Shown here: positions 18,144 through 26,760 of the stretch, piece after piece
Numbering within the stretch: the first letter of the stretch is position 1
Layout: each line of letters opens with the position of its first letter
Assembly (NCBI GenBank): GCA_017424235.1
Contig: JAFPAQ010000011.1
Location: 1 to 40,735 of the forward strand
Direction: 5' to 3'
Source of the DNA: Lachnospiraceae bacterium
Lineage (GTDB): Bacteria > Bacillota > Clostridia > Lachnospirales > Lachnospiraceae
Length of the DNA: 40,735 nucleotides
The notes under the pieces: generated by a model
Seen by the model: the letters and a program-made list of their open reading frames with translations, nothing else
What the model was told of the DNA's origin: nothing
The model's database searches: none
Position numbers and translations under genes: made by a program

Positions 18144-18613
18144 TTATATATTATCCCAGCTAAGTCTTTCCTTCTTTTCATTAAGCAACGTGTGTACCTT
18201 ATCCATCAAAATATACTCCCTGATAGGCTTTACCACATAATCCTTTGCACCTGCTTCAACTGCTTTCATCACATGATACCTGTCATTATTTGAGGTCAGG
18301 AAAATAACAGGTACATCCTTTAAATGACCGCTCTCCTTAATCAGTCTCATTGGGAAGTGTTTCATCAAGTGAAAAGCTGATTTTTAAATTTTTTTCCTGT
18401 GCACGCAGATAAATTACATTCCACAAATCCATAATAAGTACAGCCGGCTCATATTCTACAGGAATGATTTCCATTTTGCCTGGTGATTCCAAGGATTTTT
18501 TCAGCTGCCGGATTGAGCATGGTAATTCTTCCCTTCATGCTGATCAGCATAACTCCCTCCAGCATATCATTTACAATTTCTTTGTACAGACTCTCATTAA
18601 CGTTTGACTCCAT
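18144..18613 (-). pseudogene. Collapsed PAS / histidine kinase / receiver gene
   Basis: The remains of a hybrid sensor kinase survive as three frame-shifted pieces. Piece 1, from ATG 18613 with AAGGAG 7 nt upstream, is a PAS start (EIVNDMLEGVMLISMKGRIT, then LNPAAEKILG). Another frame then gives SPGKMEIIPVEYEPAVLIMD and YLRAQEKNLKISFSLDETLP, which resembles the dimerisation-to-ATPase linker of sensor kinases. It ends in a stop. A third frame gives the last two thirds of a receiver domain (LKDVPVIFLTSNNDR, then AGAKDYVVKP with the conserved Lys). The phospho-acceptor His, the ATP-binding boxes and the receiver Asp are all gone, so I infer two internal deletions. The good ribosome site suggests decay is recent. 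It follows the phosphatase at 18690 and was probably the last gene of that operon. Confidence 0.8.
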
Positions 18614-18689
18614 GATTATCTCCTTTTCCTGATAAACAATTATTTATAGTCAACAGCTCTTATAAGCGAACATAATAGTTGTTTTATGT

Positions 18690-20285
18690 TTATCCTTTAT
18701 ACTCAAAACAAAGCATTGTAATATCATCAAATTGCGGCGCATCTCCGGCAAAAGCATCGATTTCCTGTTTGACACTCTGCAGAAGCTCCATCGGTGACGC
18801 CTCGGGATTCCTGTTTAGTGCGGCAAGCATACGATCCGTACCAAAAAGCTCTTCGTTCTGATTGATTGCTTCTGGCACGCCATCCGTATAAACATACAGA
18901 TAGTCACCCGGATGGAGTTCAAATTCATGCTCCCGGAACTTCAATCCTTCCATCGTTGCCACAGCTGGAGAATGTTTTGTTTTTATAAGCTCATAGGCTT
19001 GTCCTGCCCTCCGAATTGCCGGGTACTCATGTCCGGCATTTGCAGCCAATCCCTTTCCGGAGGATATCTCGATAATACCAAGCCAGACAGTAACAAACAT
19101 ATCAGCTTCATTGCCTTCGCAAAGCTGTTCATTGACATAACCTAATATTTCCGCAGGATTTCCACCCATCTGTGTGCGATTCTTAATCAATGTTTTTGCA
19201 ATGACCATAAAAAGCGCTGCCGGAACTCCCTTACCGGATACATCAGCCATAACAAGCGCAATATGATCGTCATCCACAAGGAAGAAATCATAAAAGTCTC
19301 CCCCTACCTCCTTCGCCGGATTCATGGTGGCATAAAGGTCAAATTCGTTTCGCTCCGGAAAAGGAGGAAAAATTGACGGCAGCATGTCCGCCTGAATCTG
19401 TGTCGCAACATTAAGCTCTGCCCCCATTCTCTCCTTTTCTGCTGTAATTTTCTGGATATCTGATATGTATACCTCAATTTTATCAATCATATTGGTAAAG
19501 GAATCTGACAGCCACTTGATTTCATTATCCTTCTTAAATTTTATCGGTTCCAGTGTAATACTGCCTTTTTCATAGGAATCAATATACCTTGTCAGACTCA
19601 GAATGGGACTAACTACGCCATGATCAACCACACGGATCATGATTACCGCAATGGCAATGAGTGCCAGCATAAAGAAGAGAAGAATCCTTTTGACATAGCT
19701 GTTAATTTCTTTCTCAAGACTGGTCAGAACATAATCTGCTTCTACCATGGCTGCAACATTTCCGTTCCTGTCAAAAACAGGTGCCCAGACAGAGATGGAT
19801 TTTCCATATCCCACATCTGCACCATAAACAATCTGCGTCGAAGTGCTTTTTGCTTCCATATCCGGTAACAGATAGGTATACTCTGTTTCACCATAGTCAA
19901 ATCGGTCTCCAAGCTTTGAAATATTGCGCATATCCTCCTTATCTGTATATGCTTCAATCACATATACAAAATGATCTTCATAAGGCACCATGAGATACAG
20001 GTAGTTCAACCCCGTAGTATTCTCCTTTACATTATTAAACTGTGACACCAGCTTATCATATTCCGCATCTGTATTGCCGGTGTTTACATAATCTGCAACT
20101 TTATCACCATCTACTTCATTTGCCAGCATTTTTACAATACCCAGCGCCTTGTCATAATAGAAATTGATATATGTATTATAAAATGCTTTATAACTGATCA
20201 GCATCAAAATAATGCACATGACAGCAATCAAGATACATATAACACTGATAATCTGTATTCGTAACCCTGTCTGTTTCTTTTTCAT
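18690..20285 (-). CDS. Membrane PP2C/SpoIIE-type serine phosphatase with extracytoplasmic sensor and HAMP
   Basis: Predicted sensor phosphatase of 531 residues. The first span is near residues 8-32. An extracytoplasmic CACHE-like domain (about 35-195) precedes the second span near 200-222, a HAMP-like segment (222-280), a coiled helix (KITAEKERMGAELNVATQIQ), and a PP2C_SIG domain. The metal-binding Asp motifs are GGDFYDFF, MADVSGKGVPAALFM and DDITML. Such enzymes dephosphorylate a Ser on a STAS protein and so release it to bind an anti-sigma-type kinase; both partners lie upstream in this operon. The start is ATG 20285: an in-frame TTG at 20297 overlaps the GGAGG ribosome site. It is paralogous to the phosphatase at 28132, sharing long blocks such as IFPPFPER. 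Confidence 0.92.
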   Translation of the reverse strand: MKKKQTGLRIQIISVICILIAVMCIILMLISYKAFYNTYINFYYDKALGIVKMLANEVDGDKVADYVNTGNTDAEYDKLVSQFNNVKENTTGLNYLYLMVPYEDHFVYVIEAYTDKEDMRNISKLGDRFDYGETEYTYLLPDMEAKSTSTQIVYGADVGYGKSISVWAPVFDRNGNVAAMVEADYVLTSLEKEINSYVKRILLFFMLALIAIAVIMIRVVDHGVVSPILSLTRYIDSYEKGSITLEPIKFKKDNEIKWLSDSFTNMIDKIEVYISDIQKITAEKERMGAELNVATQIQADMLPSIFPPFPERNEFDLYATMNPAKEVGGDFYDFFLVDDDHIALVMADVSGKGVPAALFMVIAKTLIKNRTQMGGNPAEILGYVNEQLCEGNEADMFVTVWLGIIEISSGKGLAANAGHEYPAIRRAGQAYELIKTKHSPAVATMEGLKFREHEFELHPGDYLYVYTDGVPEAINQNEELFGTDRMLAALNRNPEASPMELLQSVKQEIDAFAGDAPQFDDITMLCFEYKG

Positions 20286-20306
20286 GACTACCTCCAATTA
20301 CACACC

Positions 20307-20876
20307 TTAATCACTGTCTGATTTTACTTTCAGTAGCTCCACCAATGCACCACACGTACATTCCTCTCCGCAAATAGGACATCTTATACCGTATTTTCCT
20401 ATATCTTTATAAAACAAAGGTATCTTTTTCTGAAAAACAGCCTCTCCGATTCCCTTAAGTGGTTTCTGAGCAGGAATTGAACCATCCTGATAAATCCATA
20501 ACTCCACAAGTGCCAGCTCCACTTTTTTATCAAGAAGAGCCCTTCTCATACGGTCTACCAATTCCCTGATAATTCCTCTTCCCCTGTATTCTTCCAACAC
20601 CAAAAGTCCATCCGGTGTGTAAATTTTTCGGTCTTTTGTGAACTCCTTTATCTCATTCTCCAATTCAGGATGCGGGTAGGTAAAACTGATTCCACTCTGC
20701 CCTGTAAAGAATCCGACAATCTCTCCAGCTTCGCAAGCCTTAAAACCTAAATAGTCACCATTGTAAAATTCTTTTTCCATGGAATCACGAATATATTCAC
20801 CACTATTTAAGTAGTTTTCATACAAGGTAATCACTTGAGATAAATCTTTTTCTTCGATACAAGAATACGAAATCAC
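20307..20876 (-). CDS. GNAT-family N-acetyltransferase-like protein
   Basis: A 189-residue protein with the GNAT layout. The acetyl-CoA-binding stretch is LEEYRGRGIIRELVDRMRRAL near residue 95 and is preceded by the strand DGLLVLEE. The last 35 residues add a Cys-rich motif, CPICGEECTCGA, that could hold a metal and is not part of the usual fold. It starts with GTG one base after the MFS stop (TAAAGTG), with an AGAGG site inside the MFS end, so the two are translationally coupled. It ends 21 nt before the phosphatase. The acetyl acceptor is unknown. Its place inside a partner-switch operon suggests either a modified switch protein or a small-molecule output. Confidence 0.8.
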   Translation of the reverse strand: MISYSCIEEKDLSQVITLYENYLNSGEYIRDSMEKEFYNGDYLGFKACEAGEIVGFFTGQSGISFTYPHPELENEIKEFTKDRKIYTPDGLLVLEEYRGRGIIRELVDRMRRALLDKKVELALVELWIYQDGSIPAQKPLKGIGEAVFQKKIPLFYKDIGKYGIRCPICGEECTCGALVELLKVKSDSD

Positions 20877-20877
20877 T

Positions 20878-23790
20878 TTAATTATTCCTCTTCTTTCCCA
20901 GTTTCAAAAACATACAGACCAATAAAAACATCAAAAGAAATAACAGGGAAATTCCCTTGCGATTTCCAAGCATAAGCGCTGCACCATATATAACAGGTCC
21001 GAGAGTCTGTCCTATATTTTCAAACATGGAATATATTCCCATTGCATTACCCATACCAGCTTCTTCACATTCATCAAGCCCCTCAAAGTAAGTGTACTGA
21101 CAGGTGTATGCAAAGGATATAACGACAGACAGAACGACCATGTCTGCAAGCACGATGAAAATATTTGGCACCAGCACAAATAATCCCATATTGAGTGCCA
21201 TGCAGAGACTTGCCAGAACAACACTCCTCTTTGCTCCCAGTACCTTTAAAAGATATTTAGAAAGCAGGGGGCCTATGTAAATCACAAGCATACCGCAGCC
21301 AAGATAAATTCGTCCAATCTGTACCTCATCAATTCCAAACTGCTCAACATACAAAGGGAAAAAATACTCTCTATAAGACAGCGAAATCATAAACGGAATC
21401 AGAATGAATCCAAAAAAGGCTGCAACTCTCCTGTTAATCAGGAATTTGAAAATATGAAACCTGCTTTTAACTGCTTCACTGTTTTTATCCTTTTCCAGCT
21501 TGACATTTTTAGCCTGTATAGTAAGCAACAGACCACAGCCAAGCAAAACAGCCCCCACAAGATATACAATCCTGTAATCTGCAAAAGATAAAATAATCGA
21601 TCCAAGACCTGCACCTATTGTAACACCGGAAAGAACTCCTGCTGATACATCTGCAAATCCGGATTCCACAAAATCAGAATTACCACCCATAGAAACTATT
21701 GTATTGGAAGTCACATACACAATTCCCATTCCCATACCAATAAACAGCTTTCCAATCAAAATCCCCGTATATCCCGGGACCATCAGACACACCAGAAAAC
21801 CTGCCATCTGACTGATAAGCCCAAGCTGCATAACTTTTCGTATGCCAAGCTTCTCTGCAAACCTTCCGCCAAATATGGAAAAAACTGCAGCCATCATAAG
21901 CTGTAAAGACATTGGAAGGGCAATTGCGATTTCGCGTGAAACAGGAAGCGTATCTGCATAAAGTCTTGAACATAATATAGCAATAAAGGCATCCTGCATG
22001 GAATCCGTCACATATACCAGAAAGACCATAACACGTATTGGCATCTGCTGTGTAATGTCCCACTTTTCTCTGGATATCCCTTTTCGCTTTTCAAAGAAGG
22101 AAAGAGCAAAAATGCATTCTAATACAAGCATGATCATAACACCGCAGCTACAGATGACGGTAACAATATTCTCTATTACCAGTTCCTTCTTTTCCTTCAC
22201 TGCATCATCCAGACTGGAACCCACCTCAAGTTCTGCAATAATCGTACCACTGTGATCTCTAATCGGTAGTAATGTAAACATCCAGGATCCATACGAACTG
22301 ATCTCACTGACCGTATATGCTTCCCCGTTTTCCAGTACCTGTGTATACTCATTATCGCCATATTCATAAATTGGCTGACCACATACAGTAGTATCTTCAT
22401 AGTCCATCAGACAGTTAATGCTTTTTCCATCCGTGCTGTATATAACATAGTAATAGTAAACCTCATGCTCGTAGCTCGCCGAAATCATACTATCAAGTTT
22501 ATCCTTGATATTCATATAGGCATCCGAATGATAATCTGATATTTCTCCCAGTTGTTTCAACTTTTCACTATCGATCTGCTGTCTAAGGCTTTCCGCAAAC
22601 ACCTGCATGTTGTCCATGACCAGTCTGTCATGGTTTGCCATCAGTGAAGAAATCGATGAATAAGAAGCAATTGCCGCTACAATGACGGAAGAAATGACTA
22701 CAAGTGCCATTCTGCTAAAACCTGACTTATCCTGTATATTTTTGATGATTCTCAGTATGATAACGATAATCATGACAGTCACTGTCAAAACTGCCACCAC
22801 GAGTAATACCCAGAACAAAAAAACCAGAAAGCGATTCCCAATTCCTGCGTCACCACATTCTGTTGCCGAATTATCTGCGGTTTCAAGATAAATATACTGC
22901 TCATTATCGGTTGCCGTGACGGTACTGCCATCCTCTGAAACACAGATTGAATACAAAACACTTTCACTTTGATATACGCACTCAGGCAACTCTGGAGCAT
23001 ACAGAGAAAAACGAAAAATTCCTCTGCTTTGTAAATCCGTATAGTATACCTCTCCAGCAGCAGAAGTAATGCTCCATGGAATCTGTTCTTTTGAAATTCG
23101 TGCAACAGGTGTCCATTCTGCCATATCCGAGGAATAATAATAAACCTCACCCAATCTGGTAGTAATAATCAATATTTCATTTGCAACGTCATAAGCAGCA
23201 TCGCTTACAAAAAGTGTACAGGGAATTTCAAGGATTTTTTCTACAAGATTTTCTCCGTTTTTTTCCATAATTCTGTATACATCAATGCTGTCCTCTTCTG
23301 CCTTCACAAAATAGATGTTTCCATCGTATTCCTGCAACTCCAATATGTCTCCATATTGTAATGGTGGATTCTCACACTGCGCATAATCAAATTCGTATAA
23401 AATCTCGCGTTTATGATCTGTAATTTTTATAATTCGATCTTTTTGTATCTGATTTCCCTGTGCACCCGAAATAAGATCTGCGATGTATATGTTGCCGGAA
23501 TCATCTCCACAGACTCTGGCAGCATAAAAAAAGTCCGCGTTCTCATTTCCTCCAATCAATTTCCGAACCAGTTTTCTCTCGCTGTCCAAAACAATTACTG
23601 CTTTCTTGCCCTGATCAATCACATAAGTATATCCATTGCGATTCTGTACTGCATCACTTACTGACTCAAAAATGTAATTATCCTCAAAAAGAGACTGAAA
23701 TCTCAACTCACGATTCCAGTACAAAAAGGTAATTACCAAAAGTCCAATTAGTATGCAGACACTTACGCCTGTCAATTTTCTCTTATTCAT
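20878..23790 (-). CDS. Sensor-transporter fusion: propeller-like domain, CACHE-like domain, MFS transporter
   Basis: A 970-residue membrane protein with an uncommon layout. An N-terminal anchor span (7-25) leads to an extracytoplasmic part of about 290 residues with propeller-like strand repeats (NIYIADLISG, NIYFVKAEED, EVYYTDLQSRGIFRF). Two close spans follow (321-348 and 361-378), then an extracytoplasmic CACHE-like region (about 385-535, with YYVIYSTDGKSI and ITSTLLP-like strands). A further span (541-565) leads to a complete MFS-type module with about 12 spans (585-965). ATG 23790 overlaps the kinase gene stop by ATGA, so production is coupled to it. I infer a receptor that either transports its ligand or uses a former transporter as a membrane sensor. 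Family assignment of the MFS half is firm; the propeller and CACHE calls rest on pattern only. Confidence 0.85.
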   Translation of the reverse strand: MNKRKLTGVSVCILIGLLVITFLYWNRELRFQSLFEDNYIFESVSDAVQNRNGYTYVIDQGKKAVIVLDSERKLVRKLIGGNENADFFYAARVCGDDSGNIYIADLISGAQGNQIQKDRIIKITDHKREILYEFDYAQCENPPLQYGDILELQEYDGNIYFVKAEEDSIDVYRIMEKNGENLVEKILEIPCTLFVSDAAYDVANEILIITTRLGEVYYYSSDMAEWTPVARISKEQIPWSITSAAGEVYYTDLQSRGIFRFSLYAPELPECVYQSESVLYSICVSEDGSTVTATDNEQYIYLETADNSATECGDAGIGNRFLVFLFWVLLVVAVLTVTVMIIVIILRIIKNIQDKSGFSRMALVVISSVIVAAIASYSSISSLMANHDRLVMDNMQVFAESLRQQIDSEKLKQLGEISDYHSDAYMNIKDKLDSMISASYEHEVYYYYVIYSTDGKSINCLMDYEDTTVCGQPIYEYGDNEYTQVLENGEAYTVSEISSYGSWMFTLLPIRDHSGTIIAELEVGSSLDDAVKEKKELVIENIVTVICSCGVMIMLVLECIFALSFFEKRKGISREKWDITQQMPIRVMVFLVYVTDSMQDAFIAILCSRLYADTLPVSREIAIALPMSLQLMMAAVFSIFGGRFAEKLGIRKVMQLGLISQMAGFLVCLMVPGYTGILIGKLFIGMGMGIVYVTSNTIVSMGGNSDFVESGFADVSAGVLSGVTIGAGLGSIILSFADYRIVYLVGAVLLGCGLLLTIQAKNVKLEKDKNSEAVKSRFHIFKFLINRRVAAFFGFILIPFMISLSYREYFFPLYVEQFGIDEVQIGRIYLGCGMLVIYIGPLLSKYLLKVLGAKRSVVLASLCMALNMGLFVLVPNIFIVLADMVVLSVVISFAYTCQYTYFEGLDECEEAGMGNAMGIYSMFENIGQTLGPVIYGAALMLGNRKGISLLFLLMFLLVCMFLKLGKKRNN

Positions 23791-24194
23791 AGTTGTTTCT
23801 TAATTTGAAGGATGTTCTGACCATCCTTGTACTCATAGGACATATCATCCATGCTCTTCTTGACCATATAAATCCCCAAGCCACCAATCTGACGTTCCTC
23901 CGCAGACAAGGTTATATCAGGATCTTCCTTTGCCAACGGATTATAGGGTATACCCTTATCAATAAAGGTAATAACAACCACTGATGGAGCTTCCTCAAGC
24001 TCTACACGGATAGTCACCACACCGATATCCGGAGCATACGCATACTGTGCTATATTCACAAAAAGCTCCTCGACTGAAACATCAATTTGCATCTGAGCCT
24101 GTACTGTGCATCCTCTTTCCTCCAGATGTTGATCAACAAAGGCAAGAACTTTATCGAGATTCTCTGTTTTAGCCTCAATATTTAACTCACTCAT
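23787..24194 (-). CDS. RsbW/SpoIIAB-like anti-sigma-type serine kinase (copy 1)
   Basis: A 135-residue GHKL ATPase of the HATPase_c_2/RsbW type. The N box is in SVEELFVNIAQYAY (Glu/Asn near 46-51), the G1-type motif is FIDKGIPYNP, and the G2 region is RQIGGLGIYMVKKSMDD. Such proteins hold a sigma factor or other target and phosphorylate a STAS antagonist on Ser. It lies between the STAS gene and the sensor-transporter, overlapping the latter by 4 bp. Copy 2 at 27527 has the same length and about three quarters of its residues identical by eye. No sigma factor gene is in the window, so the protein it restrains is unknown. Confidence 0.9.
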   Translation of the reverse strand: MSELNIEAKTENLDKVLAFVDQHLEERGCTVQAQMQIDVSVEELFVNIAQYAYAPDIGVVTIRVELEEAPSVVVITFIDKGIPYNPLAKEDPDITLSAEERQIGGLGIYMVKKSMDDMSYEYKDGQNILQIKKQL

Positions 24195-24264
24195 TGGCTC
24201 TTCCTCTACTTTCTATATTTATCTTTTCAGTAATTATCACGACAGCTTCAAAAGACTTTACAGC

Positions 24265-24564
24265 CTACTCTTCAATATTTAAAATATCAACAAATCCTGT
24301 CACCTCAAAAATATCCATAATATCCTGATTTACATTTCGAATTATCATATTGCCCTGCTTATTCATAACCTTTTGGGCAGACAATAGCACTCTAAGCCCT
24401 GCGGACGAAATGTAAGTCAATTCTGCCAAATCAATAATCAGTTCCGTCACACCGCCAAGGTTGCTCTTAATTTCTGCCTCTAACTGAGGAGCTGTCATAG
24501 TATCCAGTCTTCCTTCCAGAAAAATGTGCATTTTTGAATTGTTTTCTGTTTTATTAATTGTCAT
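24265..24564 (-). CDS. STAS-domain anti-sigma factor antagonist
   Basis: A 99-residue single STAS domain of the RsbV/SpoIIAA type. The landmark is the phosphorylation loop LTYISSAGLRVLLSAQK, with the acceptor Ser expected in SSAG. The C-terminal helix and strand (NVNQDIMDIFEVTGFVDIL) are complete. I choose ATG 24564, which has GGAGGAC 6 nt upstream; an ATG at 24579 would overlap that site. It is the first gene of the operon behind a consensus promoter at 24624-24652. Unphosphorylated, it should bind the adjacent RsbW-like kinase; the PP2C enzyme further down should regenerate that form. Confidence 0.94.
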   Translation of the reverse strand: MTINKTENNSKMHIFLEGRLDTMTAPQLEAEIKSNLGGVTELIIDLAELTYISSAGLRVLLSAQKVMNKQGNMIIRNVNQDIMDIFEVTGFVDILNIEE

Positions 24565-24623
24565 TCTAAAGTCCTCCATGTCTCAAATTCTGTTGAAACT
24601 GAATCAAATCTCTAAATAATATA

Positions 24624-24652
24624 ATTATATTTCTCTATACCTGATTTGTCAA
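24624..24652 (-). promoter_or_regulatory. Consensus sigma-A promoter of the partner-switch operon
   Basis: Minus-strand TTGACA (24647-24652), exactly 17 nt, TATAAT (24624-24629): a perfect match in both boxes, 60 nt ahead of the STAS start. It implies strong basal transcription, so control is likely post-translational. Confidence 0.85.
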
Positions 24653-24801
24653 CTTTCTTGCCCTAAACGGCGTATTTTGAGGAACTATTTGCGTTATTTA
24701 TCTATTTTGTCAGATTTTATAGTATTTTTGTAACTGTTCACTAGGTGCGCAATCTTTTGACGTGCATTGGGGACGTTTCTTTCGCAACGAGGATGGGGTT
24801 T

Positions 24802-24867
24802 TCGCATTGGGTTGCAATAGGTCGCAATAGGGACTGGGCTTCTGTATCGTTGTGAAACACGATACAG
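24802..24867. repeat. Tandem 10-bp units and inverted repeat in the 24565-24995 gap
   Basis: The 430-bp gap between the STAS gene and the AAA gene has no convincing gene. It holds the two divergent promoters and, between them, a G-rich stretch. Three imperfect 10-bp tandem units (24802-24811, 24812-24821, 24822-24831) are followed by a 9-bp perfect inverted repeat (24842-24850 with 24859-24867, 8-nt loop). GGGGACG and GAACCGTC motifs nearby (24770-24885) recall the short REP-like elements scattered in many Clostridia. The resemblance is from memory and only suggestive. Confidence 0.4.
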
Positions 24868-24917
24868 TATGAACCGTCTCTTTTAGTCTTTTTACGTTTT
24901 TTTCAACGATGCATTGA

Positions 24918-24946
24918 TTGTAATTTGCCCCCAAATCCGCTATACT
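24918..24946 (+). promoter_or_regulatory. Promoter of the AAA/PD-(D/E)XK gene copy 1
   Basis: TTGTAA (24918-24923), 17-nt spacer, TATACT (24941-24946), 49 nt ahead of the chosen ATG. Both boxes are near consensus. Confidence 0.65.
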
Positions 24947-24995
24947 AAGATAAGGATTTGATATGGTGGATTTTTGTGTAGGAGGTATGCACGAT

Positions 24996-26711
24996 ATGGC
25001 AAGAACAGTGGCAATCGGATTACAGGATTTTGGCGATTTGATTCAAAAAGATTATTTTTATATTGATAAGACATCGTTCATAAAGGAATGGTGGGAAAAT
25101 GGAGACAGTGTGACGTTAATTACCCGCCCGCGCCGCTTCGGAAAGACGCTCAACATGAGCATGGTGGAACAGTTCTTTTCTGTTGATTATGCAGGACGGG
25201 GTGATCTGTTCGAGGGGCTTTCCATCTGGGAGAGTGAGAAATACAGGCAGCTGCAGGGGACTTATCCTGTAATATTTGTGTCATTTGCAAGGGTAAAGGC
25301 TGATAATTACAAAGATGCAAAACGTCAGCTTTTTGCGATCATGAAAGACCTATATGAAGCATATCCGTTCATTCCTGAGGATAATTCCATATCTGAAATC
25401 GCAAGAACAATGAGAGAATATCGGAGAGCAGGTCGTGATGATAATGATGCAATCAATGAAACAGATCTGGCACTTTCTATTCATGACTTATCAGGATATC
25501 TAAAAAAATATTATGCGAAAAAAGTTATCATTCTTCTTGATGAATATGATACCCCAATGCAGGAAGCATGGGTACATGGATACTGGGATGAGATTGTTGC
25601 ATTGTTTCGAAATATGTTCAATGCAGCATTTAAAACAAATTCCAACCTTTACAGAGCCATCATGACCGGTATCACAAGAGTGTCGAAAGAATCCATTTTT
25701 TCTGATTTAAATAATCCGGAGGTGGTCACAACGACCTCTGACAAATATGCGACATCCTTTGGATTTACTGAGGAAGAAGTGTTTGCTGCGCTGGATGAGT
25801 GTGGTCTTTCCAAGCAGAAAGAAAAGGTAAAGCAGTGGTATGATGGGTTTACTTTCGGACAGCACAGGGATATCTACAATCCCTGGTCAATCCTGAATTT
25901 CCTTGATAAGGGAACATTTATGACCTACTGGGCAAATACCAGCTCCAACAGTCTTGTAGGGAAACTACTGTGGGAGGGAAACCGCAGGGTCAAGGAAGGT
26001 TTTGAACTCCTTTTGCGTGGTGAGACAATAAAAACTCCTATTGACGAGCAGATCGTGTATAATCAGCTTGACGGCAATGAAGAGGCAATCTGGAGCCTGC
26101 TTCTTGCAAGCGGTTATCTGAAAGTCATTTCATATGATGATCTGGAATTTATGGAATGTGGAGCGGAACAGATGTATGAGCTGACACTTACGAACCATGA
26201 AGTACGGCTTATGTTTGAAGGAATGGTGCGCGGATGGTTCCGGAATGCAAAAGGGGATTACAATGATTTTGTGCAGGCTTTGCTTGTCGGTGACATCAAG
26301 GCCATGAACGTCTATATGAACCGCGTGGCACTCGGCACGTTCAGCTATTTTGATACAGGAAAAAGACCTTCCGGTGCCGAACCGGAGCGCTTCTATCACG
26401 GGTTCGTGCTCGGACTGCTTGTCGATCTGCAGGACAGATATATCATTACCTCAAACAGAGAAAGCGGTTTTGGCAGATATGATGTGGTAATCGAGCCAAA
26501 GGAAGCGGAGAAACAGGATGCCTACATTCTGGAATTTAAAGTGCGGGATGCAGACGACGAAAAAGACTTACAGGACACTGTAGCCGCAGCACTGCGCCAG
26601 ATTGAGGAAAAGCAGTATGCAACAGAACTGATGGCGCGTGGCATCGAAAAAGAGCACATCCACAGCTACGGCTTTGCATTTGAAGGAAAACAGGTGCTCA
26701 TCGGGAAATAA
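24996..26711 (+). CDS. AAA-ATPase-like / PD-(D/E)XK nuclease-like protein (copy 1)
   Basis: A 571-residue member of the AAA-ATPase_like plus DUF1703 family, abundant in gut anaerobes and often annotated only as an ATP-binding protein. The N-terminal domain has an atypical P-loop, TRPRRFGKTLN, near residue 45 and Walker B VIILLDEYDTPMQEAW near 175. The C-terminal PD-(D/E)XK-like domain has GRYDVVIEP followed by AYILEFKV, the D...ExK pattern, near 490-510. ATG 24996 has AGGAGG 10 nt upstream; earlier ATGs (24963, 24987) lack or overlap that site. It stands alone between its own promoter and a strong terminator. The function is unproven; proposals for such proteins include nucleic-acid processing and defence. 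A second copy lies at 39074 on the other strand. Confidence 0.88.
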   Translation: MARTVAIGLQDFGDLIQKDYFYIDKTSFIKEWWENGDSVTLITRPRRFGKTLNMSMVEQFFSVDYAGRGDLFEGLSIWESEKYRQLQGTYPVIFVSFARVKADNYKDAKRQLFAIMKDLYEAYPFIPEDNSISEIARTMREYRRAGRDDNDAINETDLALSIHDLSGYLKKYYAKKVIILLDEYDTPMQEAWVHGYWDEIVALFRNMFNAAFKTNSNLYRAIMTGITRVSKESIFSDLNNPEVVTTTSDKYATSFGFTEEEVFAALDECGLSKQKEKVKQWYDGFTFGQHRDIYNPWSILNFLDKGTFMTYWANTSSNSLVGKLLWEGNRRVKEGFELLLRGETIKTPIDEQIVYNQLDGNEEAIWSLLLASGYLKVISYDDLEFMECGAEQMYELTLTNHEVRLMFEGMVRGWFRNAKGDYNDFVQALLVGDIKAMNVYMNRVALGTFSYFDTGKRPSGAEPERFYHGFVLGLLVDLQDRYIITSNRESGFGRYDVVIEPKEAEKQDAYILEFKVRDADDEKDLQDTVAAALRQIEEKQYATELMARGIEKEHIHSYGFAFEGKQVLIGK

Positions 26712-26715
26712 TAAT

Positions 26716-26749
26716 AAAATCCCCAAAGTCAACCGACTTTGGGGATTTT
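26716..26749. terminator. Strong bidirectional terminator
   Basis: A 15-bp perfect stem (26716-26730 with 26735-26749), loop AACC, and T-rich tails on both strands. It lies between the convergent AAA gene (stop 26711) and the chimeric gene (stop 26761). Confidence 0.92.
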
Positions 26750-26760
26750 ATTTTTTATTA

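Noticed and set aside
24710..24934. Minus-strand open frame of 74 codons in the repeat patch
   Set aside because: No ribosome site, odd composition with basic and Cys residues, and it runs through the tandem and inverted repeats and the promoter of the AAA gene. It is most likely chance.
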